A DNA stretch of 64,000 bases from an uncultured Methanomicrobiales archaeon (GTDB lineage: Archaea; Thermoplasmatota; Thermoplasmata; Methanomassiliicoccales; Methanomethylophilaceae): NCBI GenBank assembly GCA_937892275.1, contig CALAVG010000232.1:1-64000 (forward strand), read 5' to 3'. Of the stretch, positions 9,324-17,120 are shown piece by piece (within the stretch, counting starts at the first letter, position 1; the number at the start of each line of letters is the position of its first letter). Position numbers and translations under genes: made by a program. The notes below the pieces were generated by a model. It was not told the DNA's origin, did not search any database, and saw only the letters and a list, made by a program, of their open reading frames with translations.

Positions 9324-10562
9324 TCAAATCAGAGTGGTCTGTTTCGGAGACTTGTAATTGTCGATATTCTTGAAGATATTATCTGATTTCAGAAGATTCA
9401 AGAGGAATTCCTGAGATACGCTGAGTTCGATTTCTTTGGTACGTCCTGCCCTTCCGAAGGATTTCACTCTTGCATGAACGATACCGAGCATATCCAATTC
9501 AGAGATGAGATCAGCAACTCTCCTTTGAGTAATCATGGGAGTGCCAGTTATGTCACAGAGATACTTGTAAGTGGAGAACACATCTCCGGTGATCATGACA
9601 TTCTTCCCTTCTTCGGAATTCTTGATTATGCTCATAAGGACCATTTTCGATTGAAGATTAAGAGTTTTAACGACTTCAGCCACAGCATCCATCTCGACAT
9701 TGTCTTTAGCGGATTTGACATGTGCTTCGGAGATGACTTTGTCTCCATTCCTCTCTGCGATCTCAGCAGACATCCGGAGAAGATCCAACGCCCTTCTAGC
9801 ATCTCCTCCTTCCTGAGCGGTTAAAGCCGCACAGTAAGGAATGACACCTTCAGAAAGGATACCTTCATCGAAAGCATCCTTAGCTCTATCATAAAGGATA
9901 TCCTGCAGCTGCTCGACAGAATAAGGAGGAAAGACAATCTTCATCTCTCCCAATCTGCTCTTGATCCTTGTACTGAGAAGATCGGTGAATTTTGTATTAT
10001 TCGTGATTCCGATGATGGAGATCATCGAATTCTTCAGACCACTGTTTATCGAAGTGAGATAATAGAAGATGTCATCACCGTTCTTCATGAATGTTCTGTC
10101 TATTTCATCAAGAGTTACGATGAAGATCTTGTTGTTCTCGTCGATGTAGTTAGTAAGTTCCGTAAGGATCTTATCTACACTCCATCCGGTGAATGGAATC
10201 TTCCTTGAAGGGTCCGAGATTATCTGATTTGCGATGTTGTAGAGGATTCCGTAAGGAGTATCGACTATCTCGCAGTTAATGTAGATGAACGAACAGCTAC
10301 TCTCTTCCGGATCTGCTTTCTTAAGCTCTTTTCCGATATAATTAATCACAGCTGTCTTACCGGTTCCTGTTTTTCCGATTATCAGTATGTTCGAGGGTTT
10401 GTTTTTAGAGAGTGCAGGTGACAGAATCTCTGCTATCTGAGAGATCAATTCATCCCTGTGAGGAAGATTATCTGGAACATATGTCGTCTGAAGAATTTTC
10501 TTATTCTTCACTAACGTGTTCTTTCTCTCGATGTACTGAGTAAAAATATTCGGTTCCGTCAT
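9324..10562 (-). CDS. cdc6: Orc1/Cdc6 replication initiator
   Basis: AAA+ origin-binding and helicase-loading protein, 412 residues, typical length. Walker A GKTGTGKT at 63-70, Walker B VTLDEID at about 149-155, sensor 1 IGITNNTKF, then the lid (sensor 2 Arg within QEGGDARRALDLLRMS) and a C-terminal winged helix that contacts ORB DNA. The gene lies between two ORB copies. Its own promoter (TATA around 10597-10606 on the minus strand) overlaps a partial ORB, suggesting autoregulation. GGAG about 11 nt before the ATG. Confidence 0.96.
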   Translation of the reverse strand: MTEPNIFTQYIERKNTLVKNKKILQTTYVPDNLPHRDELISQIAEILSPALSKNKPSNILIIGKTGTGKTAVINYIGKELKKADPEESSCSFIYINCEIVDTPYGILYNIANQIISDPSRKIPFTGWSVDKILTELTNYIDENNKIFIVTLDEIDRTFMKNGDDIFYYLTSINSGLKNSMISIIGITNNTKFTDLLSTRIKSRLGEMKIVFPPYSVEQLQDILYDRAKDAFDEGILSEGVIPYCAALTAQEGGDARRALDLLRMSAEIAERNGDKVISEAHVKSAKDNVEMDAVAEVVKTLNLQSKMVLMSIIKNSEEGKNVMITGDVFSTYKYLCDITGTPMITQRRVADLISELDMLGIVHARVKSFGRAGRTKEIELSVSQEFLLNLLKSDNIFKNIDNYKSPKQTTLI

Positions 10563-10778
10563 CTTCTCTTATCTCCAATCGCTCATACCGGTTCGAGTAT
10601 TTATTTCCACTGTATAGATGACTTTACGAACTCCTTTTCTTCTTCGGTTTTTCTTTCTTTTTTTTCAGAAGGATGAATGATTTTCGAATGATTCATCCAT
10701 CTTAGGATCATCTTTCCAGTTGTCACAATATTTTATATCGTTTCGACGATAAGGAGTTCATATCAAGAGGTAACTCTC
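10563..10778. other. AT-rich intergenic region, candidate origin core
   Basis: 216 nt between divergent cdc6 and a small peptide gene, with long pyrimidine runs (around 10630-10670) and AT-rich blocks (around 10724-10740) that could melt. It contains a partial ORB at 10603-10612 (CAGTGGAAAT on the minus strand, a 10-bp match to the full ORB core) and a weaker TTTCCAGT at 10713-10720. Together with the flanking full ORBs this is the best place for the duplex-unwinding site. Confidence 0.55.
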
Positions 10779-10865
10779 ATGAAAGGTTGGATAACGATCG
10801 GACTCTGCATCGCCGGAATTCTCGCATTCATCGGACTGCTCGTCCTCATAAACGCATTGTGCTGA
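10779..10865 (+). CDS. 28-residue single-helix membrane peptide
   Basis: Small ORF reading MKGWITIGLCIAGILAFIGL and ending in LLVLINALC-like sequence: one transmembrane helix over nearly its whole length, with a positive N-terminus. Support for a real gene: AGAGGT 7 nt before the ATG, a TATA-like ATATTTTATA about 45 nt upstream, and a hairpin with a T-rich tail directly after the stop. It is transcribed divergently from cdc6, inside the ORB bracket. Function unknown. Confidence 0.65.
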   Translation: MKGWITIGLCIAGILAFIGLLVLINALC

Positions 10866-10868
10866 AAC

Positions 10869-10893
10869 AAGGGTACACACCCTTCTTCTTTTT
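10869..10893 (+). terminator. Terminator of the 28-residue peptide gene
   Basis: AAGGGT-ACAC-ACCCTT hairpin (10869-10884) followed by CTTCTTTTT. It ends right at the edge of the right ORB. Confidence 0.7.
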
Positions 10894-10920
10894 CCAGTGG
10901 AAATGGAGGGGTGGGGGTCT
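10891..10920 (+). repeat. Origin recognition box (ORB), right copy
   Basis: Perfect 30-bp inverted copy of 9266-9295. Dyad core TTTCCAGTGGAAA at 10891-10903, then a G-string GGAGGGGTGGGGG (about 10905-10917). It lies beyond the terminator of the small peptide gene. Its G-string points outward, opposite to that of the left copy, the inverted arrangement known from archaeal origins. Confidence 0.85.
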
Positions 10921-10980
10921 ATGCAGCATTGACCGCAATATCAATCTTTTTAATTCATATTCTGAAATCTTCAGTTCCGG

Positions 10981-11286
10981 GTGTTCCCGATCAAAAGGTA
11001 TTCGTTAATAGCTATCGCGGTTGTATCGTTCATCCTCCTGTTCGCTTACTATTCCGATGAGAGAAATGCGGGATATCAGTTCACAGGCGTAGTTCATGAT
11101 GTGAAATCTAGTACCAATGGATACATCTTCTTCATTGATACCTCAGAGGATACGATACGCTGCTTCTCATCGGACCAACCTGAGGATCTGGGTCTTTATT
11201 CGTTCAGAGGAAGTTTCTCTGATGATAGGGGCATATTCTTCGTCGAGAGATGGTTAGATATCGATAATTACCAGAATAATGATTGA
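10981..11286 (+). CDS. Small membrane-anchored protein, possible OB-fold
   Basis: 101 residues from a GTG start. One N-terminal transmembrane helix (about residues 6-24, with positively charged KR before it) followed by a short beta-rich extracytoplasmic domain (FTGVVHDVKSSTNGYIFFIDT...) that resembles a single OB-type barrel by pattern; this is a guess. I do not recognise the family. It ends one base before the next gene (tiaS) and probably shares its mRNA. Confidence 0.6.
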   Translation: MFPIKRYSLIAIAVVSFILLFAYYSDERNAGYQFTGVVHDVKSSTNGYIFFIDTSEDTIRCFSSDQPEDLGLYSFRGSFSDDRGIFFVERWLDIDNYQNND

Positions 11287-11292
11287 GTGTCT

Positions 11293-12615
11293 ATGTTCGT
11301 AGCTGTTGATGATACCGATTCCATGAAAGGGAATTGTACGACGTTCTTGGCTACGGAGATAATCAGGGAATTTCATGATCTCGATCTTATCGGGAATCCG
11401 AGATTGGTACGTCTTAATCCGGCGACGCCCTGGAAGACCAGAGGGAATGGTTCCCTTGTGATGAGATTCGGGAAAGGTGTCGGTAAGAGACGTTTCATCG
11501 GGATGATCAGCGACAGGGAGATCTACTGTTACGACAGATGCACCTCATTTGAACCTGATCCGGAGATGATGAAGAAGAGGATAATCCCTCACATCGAGGC
11601 TCATCATGAGAATGATGCCGACCCCGGATTGCTGATCTCAAAGGTCAAACCCTCTCAAAGCTTCTATTGGAGAGGTGTCAGGACCATCATGGACCGCAAG
11701 GTCATCAATGAGGAGATCGAAAGGATCGGTGCAACGACGTTTGAGATCGGTTGCGGAAGGGGACTCATCGGCTGCACATGTGGCATGGCATGGAGACCAA
11801 GGGATACTACATTCGAACTGTTATCCTACAGACCTTCCAACAGATGGGGTACGGAACGTATCTTCGATCCTATTACGATAAGGAATGTCGAACACGGTTA
11901 TCCCACAACATTCAACAGTTGGGAGGACCGCATGCAGAAGGTTGCTATGGTACCGGCTACACCGTGTCCTGTCATGTACGGATTGAGAGGCGACGATGAG
12001 AAGGATCTCATCAAGGCCTCCAAGGAGATATCCACCGAACCCATCGAGAGATGGATGGTTTTCCTTACGAATCAGGGAACGGACGATCATCTCATCAGGG
12101 ATCCGAAGGAACTGATCCCGAATCAGTCATACATACTCAAGGGAACTATTGCATCGCAGCCCAGGCACATCTCCGGAGGACATGTCTTCATCGATATTGA
12201 GACAAGGTTCGGGACCGTCACTTGCGGTGCTTACGAACCCTCCAAGGAGTTCCGCCATACGGTCGACTGGCTCATTCCCGGAGACGAGGTCGAGATGGTC
12301 GGGGAACTAAGGGACGAACCCCGTACCTTGAACATCGAGAAGATTCACGTGATCTCTTCTGCAGAGGAATACAGAAAGGTATCGAATCCCGTATGCCCGA
12401 AGTGTGGCAGGACCATGAAATCCAAGGGTGTGGGTCAGCCCTACAAATGCAAGAAATGTCATACCTCATCCACAGAACCAATCTTAGAAGAGATGACGAG
12501 GTGGATCGTTCCTGGCTGGTACGAGCCTCCGACGGCTGCGAGGAGACATCTTTCAAAACCCCTGAAGAGGATGGATCAGATCCAACCCGTAGAATTCATC
12601 AACGGCCGTTCTTGA
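11293..12615 (+). CDS. tiaS: tRNA(Ile2) 2-agmatinylcytidine synthetase TiaS
   Basis: Modifies C34 of tRNA-Ile2 with agmatine so that the anticodon reads AUA; essential in archaea. 440 residues. The N-terminal signature MFVAVDDTDSMKGNCTTFLA is diagnostic, a central catalytic domain follows, then an OB-fold (about 285-350) and a C-terminal zinc ribbon with CPKC at about 365 and CKKC about 15 residues later. The ATG at 11293 is chosen over the GTG at 11287 because the family begins at MFVAVDDTD. Confidence 0.95.
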   Translation: MFVAVDDTDSMKGNCTTFLATEIIREFHDLDLIGNPRLVRLNPATPWKTRGNGSLVMRFGKGVGKRRFIGMISDREIYCYDRCTSFEPDPEMMKKRIIPHIEAHHENDADPGLLISKVKPSQSFYWRGVRTIMDRKVINEEIERIGATTFEIGCGRGLIGCTCGMAWRPRDTTFELLSYRPSNRWGTERIFDPITIRNVEHGYPTTFNSWEDRMQKVAMVPATPCPVMYGLRGDDEKDLIKASKEISTEPIERWMVFLTNQGTDDHLIRDPKELIPNQSYILKGTIASQPRHISGGHVFIDIETRFGTVTCGAYEPSKEFRHTVDWLIPGDEVEMVGELRDEPRTLNIEKIHVISSAEEYRKVSNPVCPKCGRTMKSKGVGQPYKCKKCHTSSTEPILEEMTRWIVPGWYEPPTAARRHLSKPLKRMDQIQPVEFINGRS

Positions 12616-12709
12616 TAACAATAAGATATTTGAATTCGTCAATCAACGTAGTCAAATAACGTCAATATTTAATACTGTATACATATCAATCGTCCATAGG
12701 AAAGATACC

Positions 12710-13888
12710 ATGGACGAAGTCGTGATTCTCAGTGCAGTAAGAACGCCCATAGGAAAATACGGAAAGACACTCACAGGCATCAAGGCCACGGATCTCGGTG
12801 CCAAGGTCGTGAAGGAGGCGGTCAGCAGGGCCGGTCTCCAGCCCATAGACATCGAGGAATGCATCATGGGTAACGTCATCAGTGCAGGACTCGGACAGAA
12901 CCCCGCGAGGCAGGCGGCCATCGGAGCAGGCCTTCCCGAGGAGATCGGATCGTTCACAGTCAACGCAGTGTGCGGATCCGGAATGAAGGCAGCGATGCTC
13001 GCAGCCGATGCCATCAAGGCAGGCGAATACAACGTCCTCGCAGTCGGAGGAATGGAGAGCATGTCGAACGCACCCTACATCATGAACGGTGCGAGATGGG
13101 GATACAGGATGAACGACCAGAAGGTCGTCGATGCCATGGTCCACGACGGACTCTGGGACATCTTCAACGACCAGCACATGGGATTCACCGGGGAGATCGT
13201 CGCCGAGAGGTTCAACGTCACAAGGGAGGATGCCGACCAGCTTTCGGTCGAATCCCACCAGAAGGCCGCCAAGGCCATAAAGGAGGGTAAGTTCAAGAAG
13301 GAGATCCTTCCCATAACCATCCCCAACAAGAAGGGTGACATCATCTTCGACACCGATGAGGGAGTCAGGGAGGATTCCAGCATGGAAACCCTCGGAAAGC
13401 TCAAACCTGTGTTCAAGAAGGACGGAATCGTCACAGCAGGTAACTCCTCGCAGCTCAGCGACGGAGCATCATCCCTCGTAGTCGCATCGAGGAAATGGGC
13501 GGAGGAGCACGGATGCAAGCCTCTCGCTACCATCGAAGCGTACGGAGAGAGGGGAGTCAAGCCCGAGTACATCATGGAGGCACCCATCCCTACCACAAGG
13601 CACGTCCTCAAGAAGGTCGGAATGACGATCGACGATATCGACCTCTTCGAGCACAACGAGGCCTTCGCCAGCGCATCCTGCGCGGTCAAGAAGGAGCTCA
13701 ACGTACCTGACGAGATCTTCAATGTCAACGGAGGAGCTGTCGCTCTGGGTCATCCGATTGGATGCTCCGGTGCACGTGTCCTCACGACACTGCTCTACGC
13801 ACTTCAGGATCGCAACAAGGATGTCGGTCTCGGTACACTCTGCCTCGGTGGAGGAAACGCGGTGACGATGATCATCCGCAGGTGCTGA
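12710..13888 (+). CDS. Acetyl-CoA acetyltransferase (thiolase)
   Basis: Condenses two acetyl-CoA to acetoacetyl-CoA, or the reverse. 392 residues with the complete thiolase active site: acyl-binding Cys88 (NAVCGSGMKA), His348 (GHPIGCSGAR) and Cys378 (GTLCLGGGNA). It is of the bacterial AtoB/PhaA type. In many archaea the thiolase for mevalonate synthesis is a different subfamily next to HMG-CoA synthase and a DUF35 protein, neither of which is here, so the gene may be an acquired one. It stands alone behind its own AT-rich promoter and ends in a hairpin terminator. Confidence 0.93.
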   Translation: MDEVVILSAVRTPIGKYGKTLTGIKATDLGAKVVKEAVSRAGLQPIDIEECIMGNVISAGLGQNPARQAAIGAGLPEEIGSFTVNAVCGSGMKAAMLAADAIKAGEYNVLAVGGMESMSNAPYIMNGARWGYRMNDQKVVDAMVHDGLWDIFNDQHMGFTGEIVAERFNVTREDADQLSVESHQKAAKAIKEGKFKKEILPITIPNKKGDIIFDTDEGVREDSSMETLGKLKPVFKKDGIVTAGNSSQLSDGASSLVVASRKWAEEHGCKPLATIEAYGERGVKPEYIMEAPIPTTRHVLKKVGMTIDDIDLFEHNEAFASASCAVKKELNVPDEIFNVNGGAVALGHPIGCSGARVLTTLLYALQDRNKDVGLGTLCLGGGNAVTMIIRRC

Positions 13889-13902
13889 TCAAAAACATTT
13901 CA

Positions 13903-13916
13903 GGGCCTCCGGGCCC
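13903..13916 (+). terminator. Hairpin terminator after thiolase
   Basis: GGGCC-TCCG-GGCCC, followed by ATCTTCTATT. It lies between two convergent genes and may serve both. A near-identical block with the same ACATTTCAGGGC entry occurs after the malic enzyme (46946-46959). Confidence 0.6.
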
Positions 13917-13928
13917 ATCTTCTATTCA

Positions 13929-14564
13929 TCATACCAGGATATGGACGTCGCGATAGACCTTCCCTTCTCCGTTGTATTTCAGCGAGACATCGTCCACTCC
14001 CGATCCGGACGGGATTTGGAAGACCTCGTAGAACACTGTCTTACCGCCTATCTGGATGATCCTCGGTTCCTGATAGTTACTGTAATCCTTCGTCTTTGGA
14101 TCGACAGGATACCAATTGTTACTGCTGCAGAGTGAGAACTCCCACACGAGGATGTCGCTGCTGACACCGGAGGTGACATCGTCGTTGACTATGAGAATAT
14201 TCATGATCACGAACTGCATCCCTTCGTCTGGAGGCTCGTATCCCGTATCGGTCGGGAGATAGGAAGTAGTATACAGGGAATAGTTGTAACGGATGTCTGG
14301 GTCATTGTCGACAATATATCCCTGAGCTACCACGAAGACCATGGCTACGATGATCGCTCCTATAATCACCACAGGGAGGATGACATGCTGTCTCCTGTAT
14401 TTCGGAGGAGGCGATCTGAGGTAGGCCGTCTCATCCTTGTTCGATATGGTACGACCGTCGCTCTCGTATCTTTCCGTGCCGGAAGTGAATGCTGCACCGC
14501 AGAACGGACAGGATTCGGCCCCGTCCTCATGGTACTTCCCGCATTTCCAGCACATCTTCGCCAT
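13929..14564 (-). CDS. Zinc-ribbon membrane protein with extracytoplasmic domain
   Basis: 211 residues. N-terminal zinc ribbon with Cys5, Cys8, Cys19 and Cys22 (CWKCG...CPFCG), a linker, one transmembrane helix (about 62-84), then a beta-rich domain of about 120 residues similar in pattern to the DUF4352/telomere-repeat-like extracellular folds; that similarity is inferred. Function unknown. A paralogue, broken by a frameshift, lies directly upstream (14603-15131), so this is a tandem duplication. Confidence 0.8.
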   Translation of the reverse strand: MAKMCWKCGKYHEDGAESCPFCGAAFTSGTERYESDGRTISNKDETAYLRSPPPKYRRQHVILPVVIIGAIIVAMVFVVAQGYIVDNDPDIRYNYSLYTTSYLPTDTGYEPPDEGMQFVIMNILIVNDDVTSGVSSDILVWEFSLCSSNNWYPVDPKTKDYSNYQEPRIIQIGGKTVFYEVFQIPSGSGVDDVSLKYNGEGKVYRDVHILV

Positions 14565-14602
14565 GACGGCCGGTAGGTCGTAGGGATTAATGATGTTTTG
14601 TT

Positions 14603-15131
14603 TCAGACACTAGCATCGACGTCTATCAAGAGATCGAGCCCTATGGAATGGCTTGGGGATCTGATACTTGCTTCCAGATCATTGAGATCCACGGTATTGA
14701 GGATACTGTAAACAAAGTACTGGACCCCATATTCACTCGGGTTGAATTCGGCTGGCGATTTGTAATCTGCATGATTGGTAGTTTCGCTGTAGAGCATCAT
14801 GTAGACAGTATCGCTATCAGAGAGGCTTGTCTCCCAAGACGCTAAAAGATTGTTGATGGTACCGGATTCCATACAGTTGAGGAATTTGAGTTTCAACATG
14901 ATCCTCGGACAGTACGAAGGCTGCGATGGCAACTATGGCGACGATGAAGATCACGGCCGGTATGACGAAGTGGAAATTGATCCTGATCTTCTCATCCTCT
15001 TGGAATGTGAACAATCCTATGAGATTGTCCATCAGATTCTTGTTCCCGCCTTCAAGAGATGCACCGCAGAACGGACAGTGAACAGCATTGTTCGGGTGAT
15101 ATTCACCGCAGTTCCAGCACACCTTGGCCAT
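14603..15131 (-). pseudogene. Frameshifted paralogue of the zinc-ribbon membrane protein
   Basis: The first frame (15131 to 14817) encodes a zinc ribbon (CWNCGEYHPNNAVHCPFCGAS) and a transmembrane helix. A second frame (to 14603) encodes the extracytoplasmic half (e.g. DTVYMMLYSETT, YGVQYFVYSILNTVDLND), which aligns in layout with the neighbour at 13929-14564. The two frames overlap between about 14817 and 14932, so one indel in that stretch breaks the gene. It could be a true pseudogene or a base-call error. Confidence 0.75.
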
Positions 15132-15245
15132 ACGTCTGTATCGAAATTCGGATAAATACTGTTTTGCGAGTTACAATACGAGAGTAATACCGTTTGGGTT
15201 ATTATCATGGACATGTAATACTCATCCACACAGGAGCCGTCCTAA

Positions 15246-15839
15246 ATGAGCGCCATAACCTACAGATACGGATCGCGTTACTACATCAACATGACCAACA
15301 GGTGTCCGTGCAGATGTATCTTCTGCGTCAGGGACCAGACCCCGACGCTCGGTGACGCGGACAGTCTGTGGCTCGACAGGGAACCCACCGTACAGGAGGT
15401 GAAAGATGCATTGCTGGCACTTGATCTCTCATCCACTGAGGAGATCGTCTTCTGCGGGTACGGGGAACCTACGGAGAGGTTCGACGACCTCAAGGAGATA
15501 GCGGCTTTCATCCACTCCGATCTCCATAAGAGGGTCCGCTTGGACACCAACGGATTGGGAAGCCTGATCAACGGCAGGGACATTGTCCCGGAACTGAAGG
15601 GTCTGGTGGATTCCGTATCGATCAGTCTCAACGCCAAGGATGCGGACGAGTATCTCGAGGTCACCTGCAGCAGGTTCGGTCCCGGATCCTATCAGGCTGT
15701 CCTGGTCTTCATCACCGAATGCAGGAGCACCGTCGACGGCGTGACCGTCTCCATAGTGGGAGGTTCCATCCCCCAGGAATCGGAGGACGAATGCGCCCGC
15801 ATCGCCCAGAGGATGAACGTCGCATTCAGGGTCAGATGA
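15246..15839 (+). CDS. Radical SAM protein, TatD-linked type
   Basis: 197 residues with the iron-sulfur motif CPCRCIFC (C-x3-C-x2-C) near residues 20-27 and the SAM-binding GYGEPTER segment (about 74-81). The short length and the sequence around NMTNRCPCRCIFC match the small radical SAM proteins often fused or adjacent to TatD DNases, whose substrate is unknown. No tatD gene is next to it here. It follows a promoter region of about 110 nt and converges with the HIRAN gene, which ends one base further on. Confidence 0.82.
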   Translation: MSAITYRYGSRYYINMTNRCPCRCIFCVRDQTPTLGDADSLWLDREPTVQEVKDALLALDLSSTEEIVFCGYGEPTERFDDLKEIAAFIHSDLHKRVRLDTNGLGSLINGRDIVPELKGLVDSVSISLNAKDADEYLEVTCSRFGPGSYQAVLVFITECRSTVDGVTVSIVGGSIPQESEDECARIAQRMNVAFRVR

Positions 15840-16229
15840 TCAGAAGTCGTCCATCGAGATCCTGATACCGATCTCCGGTCCCTCGAAGTATTCCTTCATC
15901 CAGGTTATCTCGCACATCACGTGCTTCCCCGCATCCATCAGGTTGGATATCACTTCGTTCTTGCTTCTGGGAACGTATCCGATGTGCATGCCGTCTGGGT
16001 TCAGCACCTTAATCGCACGGGTATCGTACCTGTTCTCCGGTTCGCGGACGAGTTTCAGGGCATCCCCTTCTTTCAGGCCTGCGGTCAGTTCGAATGGGTC
16101 CCCTCTGAAGCAGGTGCCGACTATGATGGTATCCGCCAGAGGCATCCTGAAAGAGGATGGATTGATCGGCGGCAGGGTGCTCGGGTCTATCAGATCGTAT
16201 TGATCGGGATTTATCGCAGGTACGGTCAT
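15840..16229 (-). CDS. HIRAN domain protein
   Basis: 129 residues. Residues about 32-125 form a HIRAN domain (VGTCFRGDPF, L-x-L-V-R-E-P-E-N-R-Y-D-T-R-A-I-K-V, HIGYVPRSKNEVI), a fold that binds single-stranded 3' DNA ends in fork-remodelling helicases such as HLTF. As a stand-alone protein its role is unknown; DNA-end or stress recognition is an inference. Its ATG overlaps the stop of the J-domain gene (ATGA), so the two are cotranslated. Confidence 0.85.
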   Translation of the reverse strand: MTVPAINPDQYDLIDPSTLPPINPSSFRMPLADTIIVGTCFRGDPFELTAGLKEGDALKLVREPENRYDTRAIKVLNPDGMHIGYVPRSKNEVISNLMDAGKHVMCEITWMKEYFEGPEIGIRISMDDF

Positions 16230-16987
16230 TGCATCAACTCCTTGATCACCTTGTTGACGGTCTGAAGCTCCTCGGTGACGAAATCCATCAGCTGGTTGAG
16301 CTCCTCGGTCCTTCTGCGGACGGCTTCCCTATCCTTCATGAAGGAGACCTTGTTGAACGGGTACGAGGACCTTATGGCCTCTATCTGCTCCTGGACCTCG
16401 GTGATCTTAGCTTTCAAATCCTCTACGTAGATGGCATCGGCCTTGTCGGGATCCATGGTGTAGTAGAGAGCGCGGATCATGTCCAGGTTCCCGGTCTTGT
16501 AGGCGTTCACGGCCTTCTCGAACATCAGTATGTCCTCGTCGGTCGCATCGGGGTTGACATCCGGGTGCAGCTTCTTCACTATTTTCGTGTAGAGGCCCCT
16601 GAGCTCCTCGGTATCCTCCTGGGAGAGGCATTCCGATTCCATGTAGTCCATGAGTGCCTTGATGGCATCGTTCCTTTCCTCGAGTTCGGCCATCATCTCC
16701 TCGTACTCATATTCTATCTGAGCTTCGATCTGTGCGATGTCTGGCTCATCTTCCCTGTTGAGGTATGAACGGATGAGGTTGAGCCTCCTTTTCGCCATGG
16801 ATAGTTCCAGCCTCTTCTTCCAGACCAGGTTCTCGAGGGCACCTACCTTCATCATGTACTCCGCCCTGAGATCGGGGGCCACATGGTATACGAGGTCATC
16901 CCTCTCGATTATGAGACGGGTGAGCCTATCCATGGAGTCCTCGTGCTTCAGAAGGGACGGTTTGACCATCGCATTCTCGGTTATCAT
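16226..16987 (-). CDS. J-domain-like protein with coiled coils
   Basis: 253 residues from ATG 16987. Coiled-coil N-terminal half, then a J-domain-like segment with the HPD motif (YTKIVKKLHPDVNPDATDED, near residue 145), which in DnaJ family proteins stimulates Hsp70, then another coiled coil. The open frame extends to a TTG at 17110, but that leaves only 10 nt to the divergent endA and an unconserved N-terminus. The ATG at 16987 lies about 25 nt after a TATA-like TTATTATAC, suggesting a leaderless mRNA. In operon with HIRAN. Confidence 0.78.
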   Translation of the reverse strand: MITENAMVKPSLLKHEDSMDRLTRLIIERDDLVYHVAPDLRAEYMMKVGALENLVWKKRLELSMAKRRLNLIRSYLNREDEPDIAQIEAQIEYEYEEMMAELEERNDAIKALMDYMESECLSQEDTEELRGLYTKIVKKLHPDVNPDATDEDILMFEKAVNAYKTGNLDMIRALYYTMDPDKADAIYVEDLKAKITEVQEQIEAIRSSYPFNKVSFMKDREAVRRRTEELNQLMDFVTEELQTVNKVIKELMQ

Positions 16988-17120
16988 GATACTTACATGG
17001 TCGCATGAGTATAATAACGGCTGGTTGTTATCTTTGTTATTCTTTTGATCCGCCGATACATGGACCCCAATGTCGCTCCCGGACTCACTTTTCTTATAGT
17101 CCTCTGCCAATCAAATCACG

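Noticed and set aside
9314..10995. Direct 14/15-nt match GTGTTTCCGATCAAA (9314-9328) and GTGTTCCCGATCAAA (10981-10995) near the two ORBs
   Set aside because: Orientation is direct while the ORBs are inverted, and one copy lies in coding sequence; probably chance.
17110..17110. TTG start for the J-domain gene
   Set aside because: It would leave only 10 nt to the divergent endA start and adds an unconserved, low-complexity N-terminus; the ATG at 16987 has a correctly spaced TATA box.
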